NCBI GenBank assembly: GCA_003141895.1
Contig: PLNT01000013.1
Location: forward strand, 1 to 51,625
Source: Bacteroidales bacterium
Lineage (GTDB): Bacteria; Bacteroidota; Bacteroidia; Bacteroidales; VadinHA17
Reading direction: 5' to 3'
Length of the DNA: 51,625 bases
This document shows, one piece after another, positions 15,419 to 23,962 of the stretch. Below the pieces are notes generated by a model. The model was given only the letters and a program-made list of their open reading frames with translations, was not told the origin of the DNA and did no database searches. How positions within the stretch are numbered: position 1 is the stretch's first letter; the number at the start of each line of letters is the position of its first letter. The position numbers and the translations under genes were made by a program.

Positions 15419-15979
15419 TCAGTTATTTTTTAAAAGATTATATAATTCGATTAAATTTTCTCTTAGGACAAGCACGGCATATCGTTTTCTCGATATAAGT
15501 GTATTGATTCCGATACCTGTTTTTTCAGATATCTCTTTGAAACTTATGCCATCAAATTCGTTTGCCACAAAAACATCTCTCTGTTCTTCCGGAAGTTCAG
15601 AAAGAGTGTCTTCGATTGCTTCCCATATCATTTCCTTAATCTCTTCATCTTCGGGCGTAGATCCGAGCGATGGGAGTATTTCTTCAAGTGTCAAAGGCCC
15701 GTCGTCACCATCGATTTTTTCTTCTTTAAAGTTGATGCTGGCAGTCTTCTTCTTCCTGAACAGGTCAGTAATACGGTTATCAGCAACTTTGTAGAGCCAT
15801 GAGGTCAGCGCCTCAATTCTCCTTATATCGTTGAATCCTATTGTAAGCTGGTAGAAGACGTCCTGCAGAATATCCTCAGCTTCCATCCTGTTGTTAATTC
15901 TGTGCCTTATATAGCCAAGCAGACGTTTCCGCTCGTTTTTATAAACAGTTCCTATTTTTTCTGACTCTAAAGGACTCAT
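15419..15979 (-). CDS. ECF-type RNA polymerase sigma factor
   Basis: A sigma-70 family factor of 186 residues with only regions 2 and 4. Region 2 contains EDILQDVFYQLT and ALTSWLYKVADNRITDLFRKKK. Region 4 contains LPEEQRDVFVANEFDGISFKEISEKTGIGINTLISRKRYAVLVLRENL, a clear HTH. It directs RNA polymerase to a specific promoter set; the signal is unknown. The frame opens with a TTG at 16021, but the ATG at 15979 (MSPLESEKIG) gives the usual N-terminus. It is translationally adjacent to a small membrane protein rather than a classical anti-sigma factor. Confidence 0.85.
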   Translation of the reverse strand: MSPLESEKIGTVYKNERKRLLGYIRHRINNRMEAEDILQDVFYQLTIGFNDIRRIEALTSWLYKVADNRITDLFRKKKTASINFKEEKIDGDDGPLTLEEILPSLGSTPEDEEIKEMIWEAIEDTLSELPEEQRDVFVANEFDGISFKEISEKTGIGINTLISRKRYAVLVLRENLIELYNLLKNN

Positions 15980-16154
15980 TGAAAGTGCATGTTTAGTTTC
16001 ATAGACGAATGAGAGGAACAAATATTTTAAATATCGGGATTATTTTAAAATTGGTGCCAGGTGGCTGGAAAATTAAAATAATCATTGTAGTAAACTTTCC
16101 TTCACATAAAATGTTTAAACTATTATGAAAAAACAGCAACATAATTAATTGATT

Positions 16155-16295
16155 ATGATATTTCCGGGGGATTATATAACGGGTGCACAAACTGCATTTA
16201 TCTTTCTGATGACGGCGATGGTAATCCTTCTGTCCGGACCATCAACTTATAGCATTGATCACCTCATTTTTTCAAGAGATCACGACAGAAAATAA
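16155..16295 (+). pseudogene. 3' fossil of a DoxX-like membrane protein gene
   Basis: An in-frame stretch of 46 codons plus stop in an otherwise empty spacer. It reads GDYITGAQTAFIFLMTAMVI, then LLSGPSTYSIDHLIF, a pattern like the last helix and GPG-YSID tail of DoxX-family membrane proteins. No upstream part of such a gene is present and the frame is closed just before the ATG at 16155. It is best read as the 3' remainder of a deleted gene; a real 46-aa membrane peptide is the alternative. Confidence 0.45.
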
Positions 16296-16320
16296 TTGAT
16301 ATAATAATAAGAAAAAATAA

Positions 16321-16779
16321 ATGGAAATTAAAAGTTCTGCATTTAAAGCCGGTGAGAGTATTCCTCCTAAATATACATGCGATAATATTGATGTTTCACC
16401 TCATCTTGAATGGTCAAAGGTTCCGGATAGTACGAAGACATTTGCACTTATTGTAGATGATCCCGATGCACCTTCAGGTACTTATGTTCATTGGGTCATG
16501 TTTAATATTCCGGGGAATCAGAGAGAACTTCCGGAAAATATTCCGACAACCGAAACGCTTGAGAATGGAACGATTCAGGGCATGAATGATTTCGGTAAAA
16601 TCGGTTATGGCGGGCCTTGCCCTCCAGGTGGCACGCACAGGTACTATTTCAAACTTTATGCCCTCGATGCTGAGCTTGATGCCAAACCAGCTATTACTAA
16701 AAAAGAACTGCTGAAAGCAATGGATATTCATGTGCTGGAAGAAGCAGAATTAATGGGAAGGTATAAGAGAAAACTATAA
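16321..16779 (+). CDS. YbhB/YbcL-family PEBP-like protein
   Basis: A 152-residue protein of the phosphatidylethanolamine-binding protein family. It shows DDPDAPSGTYVHWVMFNIPG and GYGGPCPPGGTHRYYFKLYALD, the two conserved ligand-site segments. There is no signal peptide, so it is cytoplasmic. Bacterial members bind small anionic ligands, and their physiological role is mostly unknown. The ATG at 16321 directly follows an AT-rich leader; the DoxX-like fossil lies just upstream. Confidence 0.9.
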   Translation: MEIKSSAFKAGESIPPKYTCDNIDVSPHLEWSKVPDSTKTFALIVDDPDAPSGTYVHWVMFNIPGNQRELPENIPTTETLENGTIQGMNDFGKIGYGGPCPPGGTHRYYFKLYALDAELDAKPAITKKELLKAMDIHVLEEAELMGRYKRKL

Positions 16780-16782
16780 AGG

Positions 16783-16814
16783 GTCATGCGGTCAGGCAGT
16801 CTTGCAGTCACACT
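16783..16814. repeat. Octamer tandem array
   Basis: Four 8-bp units (GTCATGCG, GTCAGGCA, GTCTTGCA, GTCACACT) of the GTCTTGCG family, starting a few bases after the PEBP stop codon. Confidence 0.65.
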
Positions 16815-16967
16815 AATATCTTCAGGAAAGTTGTCTGAGCTTGAAATAGAATTATCATCAATTACTGGCAAGTGCTTTAAAATATTTGCACAAACGGACT
16901 CTTTTATTTACTTTTCACGAATTAAATGATAATATTTATTTAGATCATTATTCTTAACTCCGTGCCG

Positions 16968-18197
16968 ATGAGAAATTATTCGCTTGACAAAAGTAAGATC
17001 AAAGTTCTTTTGCTTGAAGGAATCCATGAAAATGCAGAATTGTTTTTCAGGGAAAACGGATATAGTGATGTTGAATGTCTGAATGGCGCACTATCGGGTG
17101 ACGAACTTGAAAAAAAACTACAGATTACCCATATTATTGGAATAAGAAGCCGTACTGAATTACGGAGAAGTTTGCTTTTAAAAACTCCTAAATTATTTGC
17201 AATCGGGTGCTTCAGTATCGGTACAAATCAGGTAGACATTCAGGATGCGAAAATGCTTGGTATCCCTGTTTTTAACGCACCTTTCTCAAATACACGCTCA
17301 GTAGCAGAACTGGTTATAGCTGAGATTGTAATGCTGATGCGCGGAATTCCTGAAAAGAATGCACTTGCACATCAGAAAATATGGATGAAATCTTTTAATA
17401 ACTCAGTTGAAATAAGGGGCAAAACTCTTGGAATAATTGGTTATGGTCATATTGGTACTCAGGTAGCTATACTCGCAGAAAGCATGGGAATGAATATCAT
17501 CTATTATGATATCGAAAAGAAACTTAGCCTCGGCAATTCGAAACCTGTAGCAAGTTTGAATGATCTTTTGAAATTGGCTGATACAGTAACTGTTCATGTT
17601 CCTTTAACTGATCTGACAAGGAAAATGATTTCGGAAAAACAGATCGCTGTAATGAAAAAGGGATCATGCCTGATCAACGCCTCAAGAGGCGATGTCCTTG
17701 ACTATAAATCTGTTGCGGAAGGTCTCAGATCAAAGCATCTGGCCGGTGTGGCAGCTGATGTATTTCCTCAAGAACCAGCTTCAAATGATAAACCTTTCGT
17801 GAATGATCTCCAGGATTTCAATAATGTAATTCTTACCCCTCATATTGCAGGCTCTACACTTGAGGCTCTTGCCAACATCGGGCTTGAAGTTGCTGAAAAA
17901 CTTGTCAGATACAGTGACACAGGTTCAACTATCGGAGCTGTAAACTTCGTGGAAATTGCCCTGCAGGCAAACTCTTCAAAACAACGATTTTTACATATTC
18001 ATAGAAACGTGCCCGGTGTTCTGGGGGAAATAAACCATTATTTTTCTTCAAGAGGAATCAACATTTCAGCAGAATACCTACAGACCGATGCTGAAATTGG
18101 TTATGTAATTCTTGAAACAGATACCGACCTCGATCCGTTGGTTCTTAAGGATCTGAAGAATATTCCGAATACTATAAGGGTTAGGATACTGTATTAA
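16968..18197 (+). CDS. serA: D-3-phosphoglycerate dehydrogenase with ACT domain
   Basis: A 409-residue enzyme of serine biosynthesis that oxidises 3-phosphoglycerate to 3-phosphohydroxypyruvate with NAD+. The NAD-binding motif GIIGYGHIGTQVA is followed by the acidic residue in YYD. Catalytic Arg is in INASRGDVLD, and the Glu/His pair ends with LTPHIAGST. Residues from about 335 form a C-terminal ACT domain (FLHIHRNVPGVLGEINHYF) for serine feedback, as in the E. coli-type enzyme. The ATG at 16968 was preferred over the GTG six bases upstream. Confidence 0.9.
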   Translation: MRNYSLDKSKIKVLLLEGIHENAELFFRENGYSDVECLNGALSGDELEKKLQITHIIGIRSRTELRRSLLLKTPKLFAIGCFSIGTNQVDIQDAKMLGIPVFNAPFSNTRSVAELVIAEIVMLMRGIPEKNALAHQKIWMKSFNNSVEIRGKTLGIIGYGHIGTQVAILAESMGMNIIYYDIEKKLSLGNSKPVASLNDLLKLADTVTVHVPLTDLTRKMISEKQIAVMKKGSCLINASRGDVLDYKSVAEGLRSKHLAGVAADVFPQEPASNDKPFVNDLQDFNNVILTPHIAGSTLEALANIGLEVAEKLVRYSDTGSTIGAVNFVEIALQANSSKQRFLHIHRNVPGVLGEINHYFSSRGINISAEYLQTDAEIGYVILETDTDLDPLVLKDLKNIPNTIRVRILY

Positions 18198-18203
18198 CAT
18201 CTG

Positions 18204-18321
18204 AACCCTTCCGCCACTACGTGGCACCTCCCCTAAAGGGGAGGAAATACACGTTTTTACATTTGTTATGTGTCTGAATTAGTCCCCCTTTAGGGGGACA
18301 GCCGCGTAGCGGCAGGGGGTT
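18204..18321. repeat. G-rich inverted spacer repeat, copy B
   Basis: It has a left arm AACCCTTCCGCCACTACGTG and an inverted right arm at 18273-18321 holding the hairpin GCCGCGTAGCGGC. The right 49 bp match copy A (7784-7832) at 45 positions. The centre also contains two small palindromes (CCTCCCCTAAAGGGGAGG and GTCCCCCTTTAGGGGGAC). It lies between convergent serA and the DPP IV gene. Confidence 0.75.
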
Positions 18322-18332
18322 AAACTAGTTCC

Positions 18333-20558
18333 CTATTTCGGCCCCGGAGGACAGTTCTTTCTCAAATAAGCGGTATAAAGTGTTGCAAGGTGCAGAAACG
18401 TACCTTCTCCCTCAGAAATACTATGAGTCCTGTTTGGATATGCCATGAACTGAAATTGTTTATTGTATTTGATCAGTTCATTGACGAGCATTTCAGCATT
18501 CTGGTAATGAACATTATCATCACCTGTGCCATGAATATACAACAGGCTGCCTTTAAGGTTTTTAGCATAAGTGATTGGAGAACCTTTTACATATGCCTCC
18601 ATGTTTTCCTGAGGTAGTCCCATATACCTTTCCTGGTAAATATTATCATAGGTGAGTTCATTTGCTACAGCAGCGATCGCGATTCCTGTTTTATAGATCT
18701 CGGGATACTGGAACATAAGATTTAATGTGGCTGAACCTCCGCCGCTCCAACCCCATACTGCAACTCTTTCAGGGTCGACAAAGTTCCATTTCAATATCTC
18801 TTTGGCAGCCATAGCCTGATCGTGTATATTTATCTCGCCTATTTTCTGATAAATCGATTTTCTCCAGACTGCTCCTTTTGGGGCAGGTGTACCTCGGTTG
18901 TCGAGCGATATATAAATGTACCCATCCTTTGCCATGTCTCCCAAATATAGAAAGTTACGGCTGCTGCCATATGAATCTTTTACAGTTGCCTCTGCTGGTT
19001 CGGTATAAACATAAAAGACAACGGGGTACTTTTTCGTAGAATCGAAATTCACCGGTTTAACCATCCATCCGTCCATTTCAATATTGTCTACTGTCCTAAT
19101 CTTGAAAAACTCTGTAGAGGAATTAACCTTAAGTGAATCAATCCGGGCCATGATACTCTTCTTTTCATTTAACGGTTTCTGATTGGCAACTGCTATAAAC
19201 TCCCGTGAAGGACGCGTGAAACTATTCGAGAATGAATGAACAGCATATTTACCATTAGGCGAAAAAGAATAACTGTTAGTTCCTTTTAACAATGTCGGAC
19301 TTACTAATTCAAGTTTGCCGGTTCCGTCGAGTTTAGTGCGGTACAGATAGTTTTGTGTGGCATTATCAGGTGAAGCCATAAAATATACAAATCCTTTTTT
19401 TGGATCAACGTAAGTTATGTCACTGAAATCGTAGTCACCCTTAGTCACAATCTTTTCAGGCTTCCCTTCAAGAGAAACCTGGTATAAATGTCTCCATCCG
19501 TCTTTTTCTGAATCCCAGAGAATACTCTTTGCATCAGCCAACCATATAAACTTATTTGTAAAGTCTATAGTATATGGATTCCCGGGCTGATAGATATCGA
19601 CCCATGCTGCATCTGATTCCTGCTCAATAACTTTTGAATTGCCGGTTGTACTTTCGCAAATAAAAAGTTTACTTGAGTTTTGTTTCCTGTTTAATTGCTG
19701 AATAAGCAGATTATCAGTTGAAGGGATAAATTCAACTCTTACAAGATAGTTCTGGTCGGGTTCACCCGTGATTTTCATCCAGATTTTACTTGTATCGGCT
19801 ATTGTAACAACTCCAACTCTGCAGGAGGAAGGCTTTTGTCCGACTTTTGGGTATTCAATTGGAATAATCCTCGAATAAATAGAATCGGTATAATTAATTA
19901 TAAAAAACTTCCTTATACTGCTGGCATCCAGTTGCCAGAAAGCAATTTTTTTACTGTCGGGACTCCACCGGAATCCATCACGGCATGCAAATTCCTCTTC
20001 GTACACCCAATCAAAAGTTCCGTTAATCTTTGTAACCGAACCGTTGCTTGTCAATGGCTTTATCGCAGAGGTTGCAATATCTTCCACATAGATATTATTT
20101 CCGCTTACATATCCGACTGATTTGCCGTCAGGAGAAAACTTTGCAAACATTAGTGATGATGAAGGAAGAGTTTTGCCCAACTGAGTCAGAGAACCTGAAG
20201 TCTGGTCAAGCACCCAATAATCTCCTCTTGTACTTAAACGCCATACCTTTTTTGTATTGGTAAAAAGCAGCACTTTTTGCTGATCAGAGGAAAATGAATA
20301 GAAATTTATCTGAAGGGGGCTGACACTTACAGTCGGCGTAAGTTGTTGTTTGGATAATATCACAACAGGCTTATTATCCGGTAAAGTGTACTTAACTAAT
20401 TCATTTTTCTCAACCCTGTAATAGGAATTGCCGTCGACCGACCATCGTACATCTCCTACCTGGGAACTGACAGTAAATGAGACGAACAGGATCAATAATG
20501 AAACTACAAATAGTTTCAGTCCTGCTTTGCGTATTGGTGAAGCTTCAGATATAAACAT
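18333..20558 (-). CDS. Dipeptidyl peptidase IV (S9B family)
   Basis: An exported 741-residue serine exopeptidase with an N-terminal hydrophobic signal around residues 10-32. A beta-propeller domain holds the double-Glu motif DWVYEEE that binds the substrate N-terminus. The C-terminal alpha/beta-hydrolase domain has Ser605 in GWSGGGS, Asp680/681 in GTGDDNVHY and His712 in RTHSIS. It releases X-Pro and X-Ala dipeptides in the periplasm. GWSGGG instead of GWSYGG is common in Bacteroidota paralogs. No partner peptidase gene is adjacent. Confidence 0.9.
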   Translation of the reverse strand: MFISEASPIRKAGLKLFVVSLLILFVSFTVSSQVGDVRWSVDGNSYYRVEKNELVKYTLPDNKPVVILSKQQLTPTVSVSPLQINFYSFSSDQQKVLLFTNTKKVWRLSTRGDYWVLDQTSGSLTQLGKTLPSSSLMFAKFSPDGKSVGYVSGNNIYVEDIATSAIKPLTSNGSVTKINGTFDWVYEEEFACRDGFRWSPDSKKIAFWQLDASSIRKFFIINYTDSIYSRIIPIEYPKVGQKPSSCRVGVVTIADTSKIWMKITGEPDQNYLVRVEFIPSTDNLLIQQLNRKQNSSKLFICESTTGNSKVIEQESDAAWVDIYQPGNPYTIDFTNKFIWLADAKSILWDSEKDGWRHLYQVSLEGKPEKIVTKGDYDFSDITYVDPKKGFVYFMASPDNATQNYLYRTKLDGTGKLELVSPTLLKGTNSYSFSPNGKYAVHSFSNSFTRPSREFIAVANQKPLNEKKSIMARIDSLKVNSSTEFFKIRTVDNIEMDGWMVKPVNFDSTKKYPVVFYVYTEPAEATVKDSYGSSRNFLYLGDMAKDGYIYISLDNRGTPAPKGAVWRKSIYQKIGEINIHDQAMAAKEILKWNFVDPERVAVWGWSGGGSATLNLMFQYPEIYKTGIAIAAVANELTYDNIYQERYMGLPQENMEAYVKGSPITYAKNLKGSLLYIHGTGDDNVHYQNAEMLVNELIKYNKQFQFMAYPNRTHSISEGEGTFLHLATLYTAYLRKNCPPGPK

Positions 20559-20800
20559 AATAAGTTAAGTGTAAAATTATTGATATAATTAATGCGGTTT
20601 CTGACTTTTAAAGTTACAGAATTATTAGAAAGTTTAAATTCATTCTTTCGATTTTAACTGTAATATTAGTGAGTTCTTCACGAGACCACACGAAGCGTGA
20701 GTGGGTAAGCCTCCCCGCTCGACGTTCGGGATGATAAGGTTTATCCCTTTCATTCCGCTCGCACTTGACGAATCGTATGGGATTTTTTAACCTTAAGGCC
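20559..20800. other. Gene-free spacer with eroded repeat text
   Basis: About 240 bp upstream of the DPP IV gene. The first 100 bp are AT-rich and may hold its promoter. The rest contains GC-richer text (CCCCGCTCGACGTTCGGGAT, CATTCCGCTCGCACTTGACG) that looks like degenerate dispersed repeats; no clear structure or ORF was found. Confidence 0.4.
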
Positions 20801-20953
20801 TTATTGATCGATTATCCTTAACCAGGTATGATCCCATCGTTCATCAGGAATTTTGAAAAATACATTGGAGTCTGCATCCGGTTTACCCCCGGAAATAATA
20901 TATCCATTGTGGTTTTCGGCAATTTTTTTACAAAAAACGCCTGGCATTTTCAT
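20801..20953 (-). pseudogene. 3' fossil of a sensor histidine kinase gene
   Basis: An open frame of 50 codons ending TAA at 20801. From codon 8 it reads CKKIAENHNGYIISGGKP, then SNVFFKIP. This matches the end of the HATPase domain of PAS-type histidine kinases (CKKIVENHGG...TFxxxLP). The G2 region is degenerate (PDADS where GxGS is expected). The similarity starts exactly at the base of the enolase terminator hairpin; everything upstream of that is missing. It looks like the last piece of a deleted kinase gene. Confidence 0.55.
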
Positions 20954-20965
20954 GCCAGGCGTTTT
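20934..20965 (-). terminator. Intrinsic terminator downstream of enolase
   Basis: A perfect 14-bp stem (AAAACGCCTGGCAT / ATGCCAGGCGTTTT) with loop TTTC, 25 bp past the enolase stop codon and followed by a T-rich run on the minus strand. It would work in both directions. Confidence 0.85.
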
Positions 20966-20989
20966 CATTTGCTGTGGTGAGAATAAATG

Positions 20990-22270
20990 TCATGCATTTT
21001 TGAATGCTTTTTTCCCTGCAAATTTGGAAGCACTGCCCAATGAATGTTCTATTCTCATTAGTTGATTGAATTTTTCAACACGTTCACCCCTGCATCCACT
21101 ACCAGTTTTCAGATGACCTGCATTAACTGCAACAGTTAAATCAGCAATAAAACTGTCAACAGTTTCTCCACTTCGGTGTGACACGAAGCAATTGTAGGAA
21201 TTCTTATATGCAAGTTCGATTGTTTCAAGAGTTTCGGTAACTGTACCTATCTGATTAAGTTTAATCAGTACTGCATTGGCAACGCCCTTCTGAATACCTT
21301 CAGTAAGGATTGCTTTATTGGTACAGAATAAATCATCACCAACAATTTCAATCTTCTTACCAAGAGTTTTGGTCATGTTATGCCAACCTGCCCAGTCATT
21401 TTCTGCCATACCATCTTCAATTAAAACAATTGGGTATTTGTTCACCCAACTTTCCCAAAGTTTTACCATTTCTTCGCTGGTAAGGAATTTCCCAGTGCTT
21501 TTAAATAATTTATACTTTCCGTCTTCCCACAATTCACTGGCAGCAGGGTCGAGGCATATACTGACTTCTTCACCTGCTTTATATCCCGCCTTTCCAATTG
21601 CTTCAAGAATTACTTCAATGGCTTCATCGTTCGATTTCAAGTCTGGAGCAAAGCCGCCTTCATCACCTACACCTGTACTATAACCTTTACCTTTTAACAC
21701 AGATTTAAGTGAATGAAAAACTTCAATACCCATGCGGATAGCCTCGGTAAATGTTTGAGCTCCATGGGGAGCAATCATGAATTCCTGAAAATCAACATTA
21801 TTGTCAGCGTGTTTCCCACCATTGATAATATTCATACATGGTACAGGCAACAAATGTGCATTGCTTCCACCTAAATAATTATAAAGTGGAACATCAGCAC
21901 TTAAGGCTTCTGCACGGGCATATGCCATTGATACTCCAAGTATTGCATTTGCACCAAGTTTCGATTTATTTGGTGTACCATCCATATTAATCATCGCATA
22001 GTCCAATTCACGCTGGCTTACAAAGGATTTACCTATTACTTCTTTAGCGATAATCCTGTTGACGTTTTCAACGGCTTTTAAAACACCTTTCCCACCATAT
22101 CGTTTTTTATCACCATCTCTTAATTCACATGCTTCACGTTCACCTGTTGAAGCACCGCTGGGTACTGCTGCTCTGGCTTCAGTTCCATCTTCGAGGGTCA
22201 AACTGACTTCTACGGTGGGATTTCCACGTGAGTCTAGAATTTCAAATGCTTGTACATCAATAATTTCCAT
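20990..22270 (-). CDS. eno: Enolase
   Basis: A 426-residue phosphopyruvate hydratase that converts 2-phosphoglycerate to phosphoenolpyruvate in glycolysis. It is full length, with the N-terminal [13 protein letters not shown], the [15 protein letters not shown] loop, catalytic residues in [12 protein letters not shown], Mg2+ ligands around [11 protein letters not shown] and VGDDLFCTN, and the signature [15 protein letters not shown] followed by SHRSGETVD. The start at 22270 is the standard [18 protein letters not shown]. It is transcribed from a promoter at 22348-22379 and ends at a strong hairpin. Confidence 0.97.
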   Translation of the reverse strand: MEIIDVQAFEILDSRGNPTVEVSLTLEDGTEARAAVPSGASTGEREACELRDGDKKRYGGKGVLKAVENVNRIIAKEVIGKSFVSQRELDYAMINMDGTPNKSKLGANAILGVSMAYARAEALSADVPLYNYLGGSNAHLLPVPCMNIINGGKHADNNVDFQEFMIAPHGAQTFTEAIRMGIEVFHSLKSVLKGKGYSTGVGDEGGFAPDLKSNDEAIEVILEAIGKAGYKAGEEVSICLDPAASELWEDGKYKLFKSTGKFLTSEEMVKLWESWVNKYPIVLIEDGMAENDWAGWHNMTKTLGKKIEIVGDDLFCTNKAILTEGIQKGVANAVLIKLNQIGTVTETLETIELAYKNSYNCFVSHRSGETVDSFIADLTVAVNAGHLKTGSGCRGERVEKFNQLMRIEHSLGSASKFAGKKAFKNA

Positions 22271-22340
22271 CGTGTCTAATTTAAAATGATTAATAATTTA
22301 TCCTGTTTTTGAATTCAATCAGTTTTCCAATGTCTGATTA

Positions 22341-22370
22341 TTGTTCATAAAGTTACTTAAAATACTTTTA
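22341..22370 (+). promoter_or_regulatory. Candidate promoter of the small ORF at 22381
   Basis: TTG at 22341-22343, 19 bp, then TACTTTTA at 22363-22370, close to TTG-N19-TAnnTTTG. It overlaps the enolase promoter on the other strand, and the predicted transcript start would be only a few bases before the ATG at 22381. Confidence 0.35.
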
Positions 22371-22379
22371 TATTTCCAA
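22348..22379 (-). promoter_or_regulatory. Enolase promoter, TTG-N21-TAACTTTA
   Basis: On the minus strand a TTG (22377-22379) lies 21 bp before TAACTTTA (22348-22355), fitting the Bacteroidota -33/-7 arrangement with one deviation (A for the final G). The enolase ATG follows about 78 bp downstream. Confidence 0.5.
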
Positions 22380-22380
22380 C

Positions 22381-22635
22381 ATGCAACATTCCCATAACGA
22401 ATCAGGAGACATCCCGAAACACACAGCCAAAGAAGCCAGAGAGATATCAGCATTCTTTTCTCTTGTCATTGATGATATAATGAAAACACTACCTTCCACA
22501 TTGACCTCAACGGGTATAAGATGCTTTAAGAAAAGATGTCCTGGTATAATTTCAAGTGAGGTTCTTATAGAAAATAGCAAAATTCACTGGAAATGTTCAA
22601 AATACAGGAATGAAGGAACAATGACTGGCTTGTAG
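22381..22635 (+). pseudogene. Small Cys-containing ORF, probably degraded
   Basis: An 84-codon ORF with a helical first half (HTAKEAREISAFFSLVIDDIM) and a zinc-ribbon-like second half: RCFKKRCPG, then HWKCSKYRNEGTMTGL. The second cysteine pair is broken (C-S-K-Y where C-x-x-C is expected). After the TAG stop the same frame continues RIQFDNELIVK to a TGA at 22669-22671, as if a CAG codon had become TAG. I recall a similar HW-C-x2-C-x5-G-x-I-x-G-W pattern in small bacterial proteins but cannot name the family. It may be a nonsense-mutated gene beside the HipBST operon. Confidence 0.4.
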
Positions 22636-22721
22636 AGGATACAGTTTGACAACGAATTAATAGTCAAATGATCTCACACTTACTATTGCTCTCTCAGTTT
22701 GGACTTCAAGTGGTTAACTTA

Positions 22722-23651
22722 TTATAATTTCAGGTTAGTTAGGCGTCCATTCAATAAATCGAGGTATTTGCCTTTCATATCTTTTGATAAAAAACTAATT
22801 TCGATTAAAGTCTTCCATTTAGGAATTGCTAAAGAGATTGTCTCCAGAACTTTTTCAATGCTCTTTTCAGTAAGTTCGCATCTTTCTATCCCAAAGTAAT
22901 TAACCAAAATAGTACGAGTTAAATGCTTCTTCTTCCCTTTCAATGTCAAAGCGATTTCTTCATGTTGTTCATTTAACTCAATTGTGGAATTAACCAAATC
23001 GTAACAGGGAGTTAACCTTATCTGATTATCAACGGTAATAATGGAAAAGTTTTTAAGATGCGAATCTTCATTGCCGATTAAATAGTTAAATATGACCAGT
23101 TTAAACAATTTTATTTTTTCAATCGCAGGGAATGTGCAATAATCATCGATCAACTTGACGATCATTTCCATGCTATAATTATACTTCGTATCTCTACTTA
23201 AACCAGCCAATTGAGCAAAATCTTCAACAGGAACTTTATCATTCTGTCCCTTTCTGTCAAACCGTTTGATGAAATAAGTTAGCGTGTTATCCTTTGACCA
23301 TAATAAACCATGTAAAGGAATTTCCAGATCGACCTCATTTGCCAACCTCATTGTGAGGTCTTCATTCTCGGGTAACTGAGTATAAAATTGATGTTGAGGC
23401 TTAAGTATATATCTGCCGCTTTTATCTACAATAATGAATTTTTCATCTTTAATGCTTAGTAAAGCACTTAATTTAGGCTGGACTCCCTGAATCGACATTT
23501 TGGATGCACGGTTGAAAGCCTCTTTACGTTGTTCTTCAGCAGTGTATTCAAGGTCTTTTAGTGTCTTCAGTCCAGTGCCTAAGAGCTTAAGACCTGCTTC
23601 ACTGTAACGATTTTTACCACAGGGTGTATATGTTATTGGGCATAGGTTCAT
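22722..23651 (-). CDS. hipT: HipT-like serine/threonine kinase toxin
   Basis: A 309-residue HipA-type kinase lacking the usual N-terminal subdomain, which is encoded separately next door. The gly-rich loop is SIQGVQPK at 53-60; Ser53 is the likely autophosphorylation site of the SxQ/SxS type seen in HipT toxins. Further motifs are ILKP (Lys84), LPENEDLTMRLA, catalytic Asp196 in GNEDSHLKN, and Asp218 in CYDLVNS. HipT of E. coli phosphorylates tryptophanyl-tRNA synthetase; the target here is not known. It overlaps hipS by 4 bp (ATGA), indicating translational coupling. Confidence 0.85.
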   Translation of the reverse strand: MNLCPITYTPCGKNRYSEAGLKLLGTGLKTLKDLEYTAEEQRKEAFNRASKMSIQGVQPKLSALLSIKDEKFIIVDKSGRYILKPQHQFYTQLPENEDLTMRLANEVDLEIPLHGLLWSKDNTLTYFIKRFDRKGQNDKVPVEDFAQLAGLSRDTKYNYSMEMIVKLIDDYCTFPAIEKIKLFKLVIFNYLIGNEDSHLKNFSIITVDNQIRLTPCYDLVNSTIELNEQHEEIALTLKGKKKHLTRTILVNYFGIERCELTEKSIEKVLETISLAIPKWKTLIEISFLSKDMKGKYLDLLNGRLTNLKL

Positions 23652-23962
23652 TCTATAATTTCTTTTACTGTAACAGCTCCAACCATGTCATCGCCAACTG
23701 CAATTAATTGTGAGAAATAATCCTTTTTGTCTACTTTCTTGATTTTTAATAACCCTTCAAGTTGGATACCCTCAGGTAATAATCCATCGAAAAATGGCGG
23801 GAACTTGTCAAACTTATACACCTGAATATTTTTGGGCATTGTCTTTGAGACTTCAAGACCTTCATAACCATCAAGGTATTCAAATAAATACTCTTTCCCT
23901 TGTCGTACTTCGGTCAAAGTTCCTGCCTCAACTCCTTTAACATATATCTTAGCCTTTCTCAT
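23648..23962 (-). CDS. hipS: HipS-like antitoxin (HipA N-terminal subdomain)
   Basis: A 104-residue stand-alone version of the HipA N-terminal subdomain 1: MRKAKIYVKGVEAGTLTEV, then FPPFFDGLLPEG, which is the family hallmark (PPFFxNLLPEG). In the tripartite HipBST systems of E. coli this protein, not HipB, is the main antitoxin that binds and blocks the kinase. It overlaps the upstream hipB-like gene by 14 bp and the downstream kinase gene by 4 bp. A split of an originally fused hipA by frameshift is less likely, because start and stop signals are well placed. Confidence 0.85.
   Translation of the reverse strand: MRKAKIYVKGVEAGTLTEVRQGKEYLFEYLDGYEGLEVSKTMPKNIQVYKFDKFPPFFDGLLPEGIQLEGLLKIKKVDKKDYFSQLIAVGDDMVGAVTVKEIIE

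Noticed and set aside
22722-23962. A single hipA gene broken by a frameshift
   Set aside because: The small and large parts have proper start and stop signals with a 4-bp ATGA overlap, and the kinase has its own N-terminal extension, as in HipBST operons.
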